Below, in pieces: positions 11,481 to 21,809 of a DNA stretch of 64,000 nt; positions within the stretch are counted from its first letter, which is position 1; each line of letters starts with the position of its first letter. This stretch comes from Sabellastarte sp. h YS-2021 (lineage: Eukaryota; Annelida; Polychaeta; Sabellida; Sabellidae). The notes under the pieces are model-generated. The model searched no databases and had not been told where the DNA came from. It saw only the letters and a program-made list of their open reading frames with translations. Both the position numbers and the translations under genes were made by a program. The stretch is taken from the NCBI GenBank assembly GCA_964017235.1, contig OZ024936.1, positions 93,408,537-93,472,536 of the forward strand. Reading direction: 5' to 3'.

Positions 11481-14400
11481 CTAAAGCCAGTGGTTAACCC
11501 TGTCAAACGCTTTACTGGCATCAAGAAAACACACATATACACAGCTGGATTGATTTCTGTAATATTCAATTACTTGTTTCATTGTATAGATACACAAATC
11601 TGTGGATGATTTGCTTTTGAAACCAAACTGATTATGAGATGTCTCTAGAAGTGTGCTGTATCTATTGAGAATAATAAACTCAAACATCTTTGATAAAATG
11701 GAGTTGATGGCAATAGGTCTATAGTTATCCTTGGAAGTTAAGTCACCAGATTTGTTCTTTATTAGTGGTACAACAGTGCTCAGCATAAACTTCTGTGGAA
11801 TGTAACTATGTATGAACATACATGAAAAAAGAATGGATAACATAACTGTCAGATAATTACTTGCATATTTACAATGTTCGCTAGTTACACCATGATGGTC
11901 AGGGGCTTTACCTGTCTTACTAAATCTTATAGCTTTACAGACCTCACCTACAGTAACCTGCATTTCATGGCTATAGCCAACATTTGCACACTTACTTGTG
12001 ACAAAAGATTTAGCTGAGGTAATTACACTTGTATTTAAGAGTTTTTGAAAGTGGGAACCCCACATTTTTGCTATATTATGATCACCTACAACTCCGTCAA
12101 TTGTACTTGTTAAGCTGGTTTTATTTTGTGAAGACCTTTTCACACTGTTCCAGAAATTGTCATAGTCATTGGAAGACATTTCTTCAGCCAATTTGTTACT
12201 AAGTGTTGCAGCTTCCTGTGATTTACAATAATGTAAAGAATATTTAAAGTTAGCCCTGGCCTTATTGTAAATCATTAAGATGGGACCATTTTTAGGTTTT
12301 CCAGAGTCCTTCCACATTAGAAAGGCTTCTCTTTTTTGACTGTAAGCCTCCTTACAAATATCATTCCAACCAGGTCTGTGTTTCTCTGAGTGTTTATGTA
12401 TCTGAACAAAGTCTTTACTCGATTGAACCAAACCATTCACAATGTTCTCATACAAGTTATCAATATTTCTTTTATGATCAGTGCTCTGACAAGAAGCATC
12501 TCTGCATAATAGTAATTCTGTGTCAGGGCTAATTGTTCGAAAAAAAATTTCAGTATTATAATGATACCTATCAATATCAGCATCACTTAATTTTGACCAT
12601 TTTAAACATGAATGTGTTAAACTAACAATAGGTTTGGTATTAGCCATATTCGAACTGCACTCAACACACATAGAAAGAGGGAAATGATCAGAACCAGTAC
12701 AACTATACAGAATTTCCATGCTAATGATTTTTTCATGACCTTCTATATTACTAATACAGTGATCAAGCCATGACGCACTGTGATGTACCTCACTTACAAA
12801 GGTAAAGGTATTACTCTGATTATTGTTTTTTCCAAGAAAGCTAACATCAGATAAAACTAACCCTTCTTCACTACAAAATGTTAACAATTCATTTCCAAAC
12901 ATTCGATTTTTACAGCAGTCAATATGAGCATTGTAATCACCAAGCACATAGATAAAATTACAGTTACTGGATTCAATTATAGAGCTTATTTTACCTAGGT
13001 AGTGCATGAAACTGTCATAGTTATTGTTATTATCAACAGGCAAGTAAACATTAAGAAACAAATACTTCCTTTCTTTGTTGTCTGTTAATTCAATACCCAT
13101 AATACGTTTATCATTGTAAGTTTGAATTTTACAGTTAGCACCCAGACTTTTTTGCCAAAGTATTGCAAGACCACCATGAGGTCTACCAACTAAAATACCA
13201 GAACCAGTTTCAATGGCAGAGATACCTTTGCCATAAAGGAACAAATTTTTGGGATTGGAACGTCTTGTATTCACGGCAGATTTGTACAAGGGGAGATATG
13301 GTGCAAAATACTTAGGCTGGCCAGTGGTGAGGTACTTATAGACCAAAACTAGGGTTTTGAAGATAATACGTTGTCTAACGGGTAGCCAATGGAGTGTCCT
13401 AAGGGTGGATGTAATGTGAGTGTACTTTGAAGCACCAGTGACAAACCGTGCAAGCGCATTTTGAACATATTGGAGCCTTGTAGCATTTCGGGATGACAAA
13501 CTGCGAAAAAGAGAGTTACAATAATCCAAACGACTACTGACCAGAGCATTTGCAATCACCACTGATGTATCCACAGAAAGAAACCTCCTGATACGATGAA
13601 GGTCCCTGAGGCTGATAAAGCAGGATTTGATAACAGAATTTACGTGATTGGTGAAACAAAACTTTGCATCAAACAGAACACCCAGATTGCGTACAACATC
13701 TGCGGGAGAGAGGCAATTACCCAGGATATTGACAGGTAGTGAGTCACTGAGCCATTTGTGTCTGTCTTTGGCACCGAAGACTATGAATTCTGTTTTATCA
13801 GGATTTAGCTTGAGTTTGTTTTCAGACATCCAGACCTGAATATCATTCAAACATGATTTAAGACGGTCAAAAGACTTGAGACTATCATCAGGGGATAAGT
13901 GAATGAACAACTGAGTGTCGTCCGCATAGAAGTGGTAACGGACTCCGGTATATTTTCTGATGACTTGACCAAGAGGTGTTGTGTAGAGGGAAAACAGAAG
14001 GGGACCTAAGACAGAACCTTGGGGGACTCCAAACTTCAATTTGAACAAATTCGAAAGACTAGAACCAATCTTGACTGACTGAAAACGATCCTGGAGATAG
14101 GATCTAAACCATTTTAATGCCGTTCCAGCAAAACCAAATCTAGACGACAGACAGGATAGGAGTGTGTCATGATCGATAGTGTCAAATGCCGCAGACAGGT
14201 CGAGTAGCACTAGTGCTGTAGGCATGCCCTTGGACAGAGATAGGTGAATCTCATTTTTGATGCACAACAAGGCAGTTTCTGTCGAGTGCCCCACCTTGTA
14301 GGCTGACTGGAAAGTATTACCAAGATCATGAGAATCCATATGAGATCTAATTTGGGCAGCCACAATTCGCTCGACCAATTTTGACAAGAAGCTGAGACCG

Positions 14401-15593
14401 GACACTGGTCGGTAGTTCTTCAAATCCTCTTTTGAAAGGGTGGACTTTTTGAGGAGGGGAGTGACAATAGCCTGTTTGAAAGGATTGGGGAAAATGCCGT
14501 TTTTGAGGGACAAGTTAACTAGTTTAGTCAATGAAGGGAGAAGAATGTCAATACATTGTTTCACAATGTGAGTGGGGCATGGATCAAGGGAGCAAGTTTT
14601 AAAAGGGGATTCCTTGATAAACTTAAGGACTTCAGTCTCAGTGACAGCTTGAAAGGAACAGAAAGTCGGCGGCACCTTGTCTGGATGAAGAACCTGAGAT
14701 CGGGTGTATTTAAAGGTGTCTCGAATCTTTTTAATTTTATCAATGAAAAACGAACCAAATCTGTTTGCTAAAGATTTTTCATCATCAAAGGATGGGAGGA
14801 CAGTAGAATTTGACCGACTCAATGTTCTGTTTAGTGCATGCCATAACCTCTTGCTATTGCCGCAATTTTTACTGACTAGATCACGATAGAAGCACCCCTT
14901 GTTTCTATTTAGGATGTGGTTACATCTGTTTATCTGCCGTCGAAGACGGGAACGATTTTCAGGGGATTTGTCTCTTCTCCAGGCACGCTCAAACTGCCTT
15001 CTCATGCACTTGGCAGTTCTATACTCATCAGTTATCCAGCTTGGGGCTGGTTTGGTGAGCTGTTTAGTCTTCACTGGTGCATGAATATCTAGAAGGCCAG
15101 ACAAACCAGACATGTACTGTTCATGCAATAAATCTATGTCATCAGATGGTGAGTTAACAAACGGAATAGTCAGGAGGTCACTTCTGAATTTATCAATATT
15201 CAATTTATGGTACTGACGGAAGGTAACAACTTTCTGAATTGGTGTATCCAAAGATGGAAAGTCAACCACACAAGAGATAATTTTGTGATCACTAATGAAG
15301 CCTGAACCTTTCACATCAGAAATTGCAGAGAACTCAGATGGAGCCATCAACAAATCTAAGGTATGACCATGAAGGTGAGTTGGAAAATCGATGTATTGGG
15401 ACAGACAGCAAGAATCCATGACTGATTTAAATTCAGAGACTGTTGGAGACATAATGTCGACATGAAGATTAAAATCACCACAAATGACAAAGGAGGGGGA
15501 TAAAGAAGACAAAAACCCCACATATGACAGAAAATCTTCAAAAAATTTTACTACAGATGAGGCAGGGGGCCGGTAAATGACCCCAAGAAACAA
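11481..15593 (-). CDS. Chimeric LINE reading frame: L2-type EN-RT joined in frame to element C EN-RT
   Basis: The frame has 1370 codons from the first ATG, but L2 coding sequence extends upstream to about 15,720. First half: APE endonuclease (VIYRPP, CGDFNLHVD, SDHKIIS), linker, then RT with NYRPVSGL, LDLSAAFDTIDH, GVPQGSVLGPLLF, FYADDTQLF (intact YADD, about 13,918-13,936) and LNPDKTEF. Near 13,230 it passes without a stop into SAIETGSGILVGRPHGG, the start of the element C endonuclease (GDYNAHID, SWLDHCIS, GSDHFPLS). A second RT follows (KTGKAPDHHGV, NYRPIAINS, FGFKSKSSTD, DASKAFDRVNHW), stopped by TAG at 11,481-11,483. The L2 C-terminal domain and the first part of the element C endonuclease are missing at the join. 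No normal LINE encodes two polymerases in one frame, so this is most likely an accident of nested insertion and deletion, not a working protein. Confidence 0.85.
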   Translation of the reverse strand: MFLGVIYRPPASSVVKFFEDFLSYVGFLSSLSPSFVICGDFNLHVDIMSPTVSEFKSVMDSCCLSQYIDFPTHLHGHTLDLLMAPSEFSAISDVKGSGFISDHKIISCVVDFPSLDTPIQKVVTFRQYHKLNIDKFRSDLLTIPFVNSPSDDIDLLHEQYMSGLSGLLDIHAPVKTKQLTKPAPSWITDEYRTAKCMRRQFERAWRRDKSPENRSRLRRQINRCNHILNRNKGCFYRDLVSKNCGNSKRLWHALNRTLSRSNSTVLPSFDDEKSLANRFGSFFIDKIKKIRDTFKYTRSQVLHPDKVPPTFCSFQAVTETEVLKFIKESPFKTCSLDPCPTHIVKQCIDILLPSLTKLVNLSLKNGIFPNPFKQAIVTPLLKKSTLSKEDLKNYRPVSGLSFLSKLVERIVAAQIRSHMDSHDLGNTFQSAYKVGHSTETALLCIKNEIHLSLSKGMPTALVLLDLSAAFDTIDHDTLLSCLSSRFGFAGTALKWFRSYLQDRFQSVKIGSSLSNLFKLKFGVPQGSVLGPLLFSLYTTPLGQVIRKYTGVRYHFYADDTQLFIHLSPDDSLKSFDRLKSCLNDIQVWMSENKLKLNPDKTEFIVFGAKDRHKWLSDSLPVNILGNCLSPADVVRNLGVLFDAKFCFTNHVNSVIKSCFISLRDLHRIRRFLSVDTSVVIANALVSSRLDYCNSLFRSLSSRNATRLQYVQNALARFVTGASKYTHITSTLRTLHWLPVRQRIIFKTLVLVYKYLTTGQPKYFAPYLPLYKSAVNTRRSNPKNLFLYGKGISAIETGSGILVGRPHGGLAILWQKSLGANCKIQTYNDKRIMGIELTDNKERKYLFLNVYLPVDNNNNYDSFMHYLGKISSIIESSNCNFIYVLGDYNAHIDCCKNRMFGNELLTFCSEEGLVLSDVSFLGKNNNQSNTFTFVSEVHHSASWLDHCISNIEGHEKIISMEILYSCTGSDHFPLSMCVECSSNMANTKPIVSLTHSCLKWSKLSDADIDRYHYNTEIFFRTISPDTELLLCRDASCQSTDHKRNIDNLYENIVNGLVQSSKDFVQIHKHSEKHRPGWNDICKEAYSQKREAFLMWKDSGKPKNGPILMIYNKARANFKYSLHYCKSQEAATLSNKLAEEMSSNDYDNFWNSVKRSSQNKTSLTSTIDGVVGDHNIAKMWGSHFQKLLNTSVITSAKSFVTSKCANVGYSHEMQVTVGEVCKAIRFSKTGKAPDHHGVTSEHCKYASNYLTVMLSILFSCMFIHSYIPQKFMLSTVVPLIKNKSGDLTSKDNYRPIAINSILSKMFEFIILNRYSTLLETSHNQFGFKSKSSTDLCIYTMKQVIEYYRNQSSCVYVCFLDASKAFDRVNHWL

Positions 15594-15720
15594 GCGACGC
15601 CCATCAAGAGTGAGACAGACAGTGTGATTTTCAAAGGAGGAGAACTCGGGGGAATGAATGGTTTTAAAATCAAGAGCAGATTTAATAAAAAAGCCAACAC
15701 CGCCACCACGTTTGTTCTCT
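15594..15720 (-). CDS. L2 copy B endonuclease, upstream extension
   Basis: In frame with the chimeric frame and upstream of its first ATG, this stretch encodes ENKRGGGVGFFIKSALDF and the following endonuclease strand. It matches GRGGGVGFLSKKNLPAK in copy C. The LINE protein therefore did not begin at 15,593; its 5' part was cut off at about 15,720 where the element C ORF1-like sequence starts. Confidence 0.7.
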
Positions 15721-16071
15721 CTATTGGTGTGAGCATAATTTCACTAAGTAATCAAATGGAAGTGTGTCCATCTTATTAACAACAAACACAAGTTCATTGA
15801 CAGTAGGCCCCTTTATAGTCTGTGACTGTGTAAGATCCCCAGGCCACTGTGAGTCATTAAACCCATTTAATTCCAGGTCATTGGGTGTTACAGTGTCACA
15901 TTGTGTAGAATTGACCTTCATGGGCCACTTAGCTAATTTGCATTCCTTGCACCTCACTTCATCATCCAGGCAAATATTGCCATTCTTCTTTTTGCAGTCT
16001 ACACATTTCATTGTGAAGTAATTAGAATTGCTATAAGGTGTCACAAATAACTCAAGTCCCCACCAGATCAA
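15721..16071 (-). CDS. Possible ORF1 of element C, cysteine-rich
   Basis: A 116-codon frame. A more natural start is the methionine at codon 21 (16,011), directly before CVDCKKKNGNICLDDEVRCK, a cysteine pattern like the small zinc-binding domains at the start of some LINE ORF1 proteins. The C-terminal VNELVFVVNKMDTLPFDYLV recalls proteins often found next to this LINE type. The frame stops at the join with the L2 segment, so it is truncated. Function as an RNA-binding ORF1 protein is inferred from position and cysteines only. Confidence 0.5.
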   Translation of the reverse strand: MIWWGLELFVTPYSNSNYFTMKCVDCKKKNGNICLDDEVRCKECKLAKWPMKVNSTQCDTVTPNDLELNGFNDSQWPGDLTQSQTIKGPTVNELVFVVNKMDTLPFDYLVKLCSHQ

Positions 16072-16358
16072 TTAAGCATCAATTAGACATGACACAGACT
16101 TGTTTACTTGAACAAACATTATTCAGTTTAAAAGTTCCATTCACTAAAATTGATTTTTTTTAAATATCTTCAAAAGTAAGTCATATGGAGATATAATCTC
16201 TGCTCACAAGTAATCTATCAATATTTATCTTTCATATGGTTATAAATTTATTCCACTGTCTGAAGTAAATCCAACAGTAAATTGCAAATTATTTCCATCA
16301 ATTTTTTTTCACTTTTTCACTCCTGAACACCACACCACAAGGCAAGGCAGGAGCAAAA

Positions 16359-16406
16359 ATGTTTGCCTATATAGACGATTAAATGTTTGCCTATATAGAC
16401 GATTAA
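16359..16406 (+). repeat. In-frame tandem duplication of the RT YIDD motif
   Basis: A 24-base unit encoding MFAYIDD and a stop occurs twice, at 16,359-16,382 and 16,383-16,406, with no mismatch. The duplicated stretch is the catalytic motif C of the DIRS-like RT. Confidence 0.9.
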
Positions 16407-16418
16407 ATCCTGGTCTCA

Positions 16419-16745
16419 ATGAAACGACATTTTCAACACCTGGTGTCACTTTTGACTGAGTTAGGGTTTCCTAGCAATCCTGACAAGAAAACTCCTCCTT
16501 GTTGCAAACTGACCTGTCTGGGCATACAGACTGACTTAGATGCCAACACCTTAAGTATCCAGCCTGAAAAGTTACAAAGCATCTATACAGACTGCTTAGC
16601 CACTAGTAGAAAGCGTCAACTTACTAGGACTGCCTTTCAATCGCTACTTGGCAAATTACCTTATGGACACAAGTGTGTACACCCAGCACGTACATTCATT
16701 AACAGGATGTTGGCACTTTTCAGACTCCTCAGCCTAAAAGATTGA
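16419..16745 (+). pseudogene. DIRS-like RT thumb region
   Basis: The 108-residue product has LGIQTDLDANTLSIQPEKL followed by QSLLGKLPYGHKCVHPARTF and INRML. This pattern follows motif C in DIRS-type and related tyrosine-recombinase retroelements. The reading continues from the YIDD duplication directly upstream, in the same frame but behind stops. Confidence 0.7.
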
Positions 16746-16864
16746 ATTCAGAATTTCAGAAAGATCTTAGTTTGTTTTTTGGCCTTCATACTTGCATTTA
16801 ATGGAATCACATACATAAAGAAACCAGAAATTTCAATGGTCACTCATTACAGATAGGCGCATCC

Positions 16865-17377
16865 TTGACTGGGTTGGGAGGCATTTGGAACCAGGAGGTG
16901 TACGCCACCCCAATCTTTGACCTTTATGGGTTGGATTTAAAAATTGTACATCTAGAAATGCTCAATCTAGTTATAGCCCTGAGACTGTGGTCCAAAAAAT
17001 GGGCCCGTTCAACGATAAAGTTTTACTATGACAATCTGGCTGTGGTCCAAGCGGTCAGGACCAGTAAAACAAAAGACCACATTTTGGCCCTTTGTTTGAG
17101 AAACATCTGGTTAATAGCCACCATTTATGACATTCAGATAGAAATTGACCGTACACAAGGAACTTCCAATAAGATTGCACACTTATTATCCCGCCTTTAT
17201 TCTGACAAGGCTGTTGATCTAACTTTGCTCACTTCTGGCAGTGTTGTGATACATATACTATCACACACCCAACTTCACATCCCTCTGTCTATTGCAAGTA
17301 CTGAATCTCTCCACAATAAATACCAGTTAAACCCTCTTATGTGTCTCTTTATTGACACACACCATATTTTGGCATAA
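16865..17377 (+). pseudogene. DIRS-like RNase H domain
   Basis: The product starts with TGLGGIWN, has LEMLNLVIALRLW, YYDNLAVVQAV (an RNase H aspartate) and ends the domain with NKIAHLLSRL. Relatives have N-x-x-A-D-x-L-S-R there, so the last conserved aspartate is replaced by histidine. About 50 residues of unrecognised sequence follow. Confidence 0.7.
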
Positions 17378-18600
17378 CTCTCCTTGTAGTTAATCCCTTC
17401 ATAATGAGCACATGCGTTTTGCATTCTATATTCTACTTAATATATATATTGTTTAATTCTTTGATAAACCTCCATTTCAACATGTGGAAAAGAACAATGT
17501 CATAAAAATTTGGGAAAAAAATGTATAGGTGGCGCGTATAAAGTAGCGCACAGTTTCAGTGTTGGGAGGTGACCTAGTAAATTGTGTACAGGGTTAAAAG
17601 ATAGGTACTTTATGGTAAAGCCAGGAATGAGGTTACAACTTGATTTACTCAATACCTGCACTCTACACAAGGTGGGGCAGTGCTTTGTAAAATTGGGTTA
17701 AATATCTCAAGGGACACGTGGTTGGTCAAGGTTGTCTAGCTTTTAGTTCACCTGGTTTCTGACCAGTACTTTCTGTCTATCAGTGGTCTATATAAACTGT
17801 GACATTTAGTAAACTAGTGTATTGTGAGGGTTGTCAAACTACTGTTAGTGCTTGATGAAAGTCCCTCCTCCTCCCCTTGGCACCTCCAGGTCCTGGCCTC
17901 AGGCCTCCCTTGTTTATTATTAGGGTAATAATATGACACATTATTATCTGGTACATTTCATTTATTATTTTATATTTTATCGATATTAATTCAGATGCTC
18001 ACAGATTCATATGAGTAGTAATCTTAGTTGCATCATGCTAATTCTTACAGAATCACAGATTTCTTATTGAGGTCTTACTTATTCTTACTTGACTTAGCTG
18101 TATAGTGTAAATGGTGTATAGTTGATTAATACTCCTTGACAAGTTTACAGATTACCTTGGTAGTGTGCAAGTAATATCTTAGTAACTTTAGAGGAATTTG
18201 TAAATATTCTAACTATATGTAACTAATGAAGTAGAAGTTTTAACTAGCACTAGGTGCTGTGATACAGTTATGTAAATGCAGATAGAGCTGTTTATCAAAG
18301 ACAATGTGATTACAGTGCTAGATGATGGTTAAGACGTGTAGAAACTAACAGGTGTTTTATTGTTAAATTTTAAATGTAACTAATTTGTACTAAAAAGAAT
18401 AAAGCCCAAATGTGTTGAAAAAAGTACTTAGTTCTCTATGAGTTCCCTCCAAGAACACTGAGAAATGAACTCATGGTTTTTGAAAAATTTAGATAAGGTC
18501 ATTTTGTTTTTCTTTAGTTGAATATTTTCATTTTGCTCTGATTTGCAGTCAAAGAAAGACACCAACATCCAAGTGCAAACATCACCAACATCTGAGTGCA
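17378..18600. other. No gene recognised
   Basis: AT-rich sequence, possibly the remains of the 3' part of the DIRS-like element. No supported coding region. Confidence 0.4.
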
Positions 18601-18639
18601 GGACCAGCTCCTGTCGTACAGCTCCCCACCACCAATCAA

Positions 18640-19440
18640 ACAAAGACAAAAGCACAAAACCCCTGGGTTTTGCCATGTAGCCTTCAAATGAAAGATAAAG
18701 GATGTTACAACAAGCTCTTGACTGAAATAATTCAAAGTGACGTTCCAGGTTACCAGATTTTTGTGAAGATACCCCCTGCAGTTTTGTGCAACATTCAGGA
18801 GCACATACATCACTGCCTGAAGAGAAAGCCACCAATTTCAGGAAGCCTTAAAAAGTGCTTTTACACCTTTTTACACCCTGACCCTTTTACACCCTGACAC
18901 TTTTACACTTTTACACCCTGACACTTTTACACCCTTTTACACTCAGACACTTGGCTACTGGAAAAAAAACATAAGTAAAGTCGTTCCTGTTGTTAGGAGA
19001 GCCATTATTACTGAAGAGTAATCGACATGCCCTACCACTTCCAAAGAATGGATACAGATCGAGAAGTTCAGAAACAGTTGGAATATCATCACCATGCTGC
19101 TGACTTCCATAGATTTCAAACATATCATTAATAAAAAGTCTACCAGATCTGGAAGTGACTTATACAACTACAAGGGTTTTTCCCTAGTTTTGCTAGAACT
19201 GGTTGACAATACAAATTCCTTTGAGTAGAGGTTGTGTCCAGTGAATCTTCATCAGATGCACAGATTTTTAACTACTAAGAAAAAGAAACACATAGAGGAT
19301 GGCACCTTGGGGCTTTTGCCCACCTGAACTCCTGGGGAAGGAAAGGCCTCATTTCTTGTTGTGTGATGATGATTTCACCTGAAACCAAGATTAGTGAAAC
19401 CATACAGCAAGATGTGACATGAGAAGGACCTATCCTGGGG
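18640..19440 (+). pseudogene. PIF/Harbinger nuclease (transposase) relic
   Basis: Pieces of a DDE-type Harbinger nuclease can be followed in order through several frames. MKDKGCYNKLLTEI and KRKPPISGSLK form the N-terminal part (18,690-18,850). HLATGKK follows near 18,950, then CPTTSKEWIQIEKFRNSWN, KSTRSGSDLYNYKGF (19,130-19,180), SDAQIFN and FALKPRLVKPYSK (about 19,380). An imperfect TTTTACACCCTGACAC repeat has expanded inside it at 18,860-18,947. It has many stops and is dead. The plus orientation faces the second ORF on the minus strand. Confidence 0.7.
18860..18947. repeat. Short tandem repeat, ttttacaccctgacac type
   Basis: About five imperfect units of 15-16 bases rich in TTTTACAC. It interrupts the Harbinger nuclease reading. 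Confidence 0.85.
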
Positions 19441-19699
19441 TAGAAGTAGCTGGTATATATAAGTTAGTTTTAGGACTACCATATTCTGCCAAAACTTTAT
19501 ATTTAAGCAAGTTTTCAATAAATATCTGACAAATTTCTACCTAATTTAATTTAACAGTGCCCCTCCCCAAACAATAAATGCTTACATTAACACTCACAAA
19601 AAAGAATAATCTAACAAAAATTACCAGAGAAAAAATTTGTAATACACATCTCTAATGTTTCACAAAGTCTCAGTCATTCTCTCACTCACTCATTCACTC

Positions 19700-20710
19700 C
19701 TGAACAATAAAAGTGGCAGCAAAACTCTCCGGTTGCTTTGGGGGCTAGGGTGACTGTTCATGGGGCTCTGCTGGTTGCTGTGGTGGCTCTCGCTACTGGG
19801 TGGTGGGAGGAGAGGAGAAGCAGTGTGCTGCTGCTGGTCAACTGGTGTGTATGGTTGTGGAGTGTCAATCTGCTAGTATTTCATGACCGACTTGATGTTC
19901 CCAAAAAGGCCTGACAGGCTTGATATATTGTGTGATGTGTCATCTGCCATGGTTGAGGTGACAGGCGATGGGTAAAAGTTCTTGGTTGGTCTGATGGTAA
20001 AATACAATGGTCTTGAGGTCCATGGCAATTGCTCATCAACTACATATAGAGCCTGCTGAGTCCTTGACTGACCTCTGGCCTGTTGTGATACTCATGATAC
20101 CTGATCTTGTTCTGGTTGGAGGACATGGCTTGCTTGCGATGGTTGAATCATCTGTGTTTCAGGGATTGCCAGTTTTTATTCCTTAGGAGTGGCTGCAGGC
20201 TTCTGTGGCTGTTGTTGAGTAAAGAGAATCGGTGGTACATATATTGAGCTGATACTTCTGACATTTATAAAAGTCTCTTTCTGCTAAATGTGGCCAGATA
20301 GTTACAGAATGATGTTCTGGTGCTCTCCTGGTGCTTTCTTGGATCCATGAAAGAGGTTAATGTTGTCTTCATCTGCGACAACTGATCAAGCATCTGCTGG
20401 TCTACTGATGATGACTGGGACACTACACTGGTATTGGCAGTATTTGCAATAGATGGCTGGTGTATGTCAGAATGAATGCTGGTCTCTATGCAGTGTGTGT
20501 CTGTTGAGTCTCTGGATATGTCATGTGTTGAGCCTGCATTGACACTGGACTATCTCTGTGGTGACTTGAACCCTGACAACTTGCTGATGCCCTTCCTTCT
20601 GATGTGCGATTTGAGAAAGTTAAACTTATCATGTATCCAGTGATGTCTCTGGCCGGACATGGACTGTGTGAGCTTAGCGTCTCAGCCTCCTCTTTTTCTT
20701 TGCTCAAAAA
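19700..20710 (-). pseudogene. Second Harbinger ORF (Myb/MADF-like DNA-binding partner), relic
   Basis: Minus-strand reading, in shifting frames, gives a Ser/Gln/Pro-rich protein containing DPRKHQESTRTSFCNYLATF (near 20,300-20,350) and SSLSGLFGNIKSVMKY near the C-terminus. In animal Harbinger elements the second protein is a Myb-like DNA-binding factor with this sort of tail. It is convergent with the nuclease at 18,640-19,440, which supports a single two-gene element. The frame at 20,486-20,707 is one uninterrupted piece. Confidence 0.55.
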
Positions 20711-20759
20711 GAACAGAATGGCAAGTGTTTAACAATAAGACAGTAACTTAATAAGGACT

Positions 20760-21240
20760 GGACTGGAAGTGACCAGGATAAGATGTAAAGAGACAAGGAC
20801 AAGCCAGTTTTATTGTAGGTAGTGCCAGGGTCAAGAAGAAAAGTAGTGGAGGATCAGTGAAATCTCAAATTTGTTTGATATTTGACTGACACATCGATTA
20901 CACCTGGGAACCCATAACCGTTCTAAGACACTCCAGGGTCCGCTAAGGTCTGTTTCCAGAAGAACACCCAGTAGGACACTTACTGCATGTGTACTTCATA
21001 TCTCATGCACTATATATACTGACAAACCAAGAGTGCTGAATATCATTAATGCACAGCAGTTTGGAAACTAAGCATTATTTATTGTGAGAACAAATTTTAG
21101 CTTAGTGTGGAAATGTGAATAAATGTAATTATGAAACAGGTTGAATAAAACACAATTTTTAAATAAGTCATCAATTTAATTCTGCAGTCCCAATGGAGTA
21201 TTTTCAAAGGTTTGTTAACTTTAGTAAAAGCAGTGTAACA
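20760..21240. other. No gene recognised
   Basis: No coding motif or clear repeat seen. Confidence 0.4.
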
Positions 21241-21800
21241 AAAAAGATACTAGAAAAGGAAGAAATCTGCTGCCACCTTTTCTGCAACAAAGTTCTTGAT
21301 CCTCCACTGTTTTGCACATTACCTTACACTTGAAACAAAACTCTACTGATTCTCAGTAAAACATTGGCTACAGTTCAAAATTGGGCTGATCACATACAAA
21401 ATTTTAAAATATGGACAAGCAGTATGCATCAGTGAAATGCCCCATGCCTACACTTCTAAAATCTAATTCCACTTCCAAATCTAATTCCTTCATGTCCCAA
21501 CTTTTGAGTCATTATGTTCACAAATGCCAGAAACTTTTCTGCAAGTCTTTCAGTCAGTTTACATAAAGTTTTTGAAATACTCTCCCTGTACACACATTAA
21601 CAAGTCCCTCAGTAATATCCTTTTGGAAGCATCGTAAGACTCACCTCTTCACCCTCTTCACACCCATCACTCTAGATTACTGATGATGCCCCTTGACAAA
21701 CACCATGTTGCACATATGAATGTCAGCAAAACAGATTGAGTTTCTAATGCTGGGAATCATATTGTACCTGCCAAGTGGTAGATAAAATTAGATTAGATAA
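21240..21800 (+). mobile_element. Decayed LINE 3' end
   Basis: With stops and frame changes the plus strand resembles the C-terminal part of a CR1/L2-type RT (HWLQFKIGLITYKILKYGQ, then AYTSKI). It ends at a GATTAGATAAGATTA-type tail near 21,785-21,805. Old relic. Confidence 0.4.
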
Positions 21801-21809
21801 GATTATATC

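Larger units (their letters stand above)
10423..16071 (-). mobile_element. LINE element C (Jockey/CR1-like) with L2-type copy B in its middle
   Basis: Read on the minus strand: a possible ORF1 (16,071-15,721), an L2-type LINE segment (15,720 to about 13,231), then the endonuclease-RT frame of a different LINE (element C). The 3' tail of the latter ends in TAAA repeats at about 10,423-10,445. The L2 segment lacks its own 3' end, so it did not arrive by a simple target-primed insertion. Recombination or deletion after a nested insertion is more likely. Confidence 0.75.
16339..17377 (+). mobile_element. DIRS-like retroelement relic (RT/RNase H)
   Basis: Two pieces of a DIRS/Ngaro-like polyprotein lie in order on the plus strand: the end of the RT (YIDD and downstream) at 16,359-16,745 and an RNase H-like domain at 16,865-17,377. 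Stops and a frame change separate them. No tyrosine recombinase or terminal repeats were found, so this is a fragment. Confidence 0.65.
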
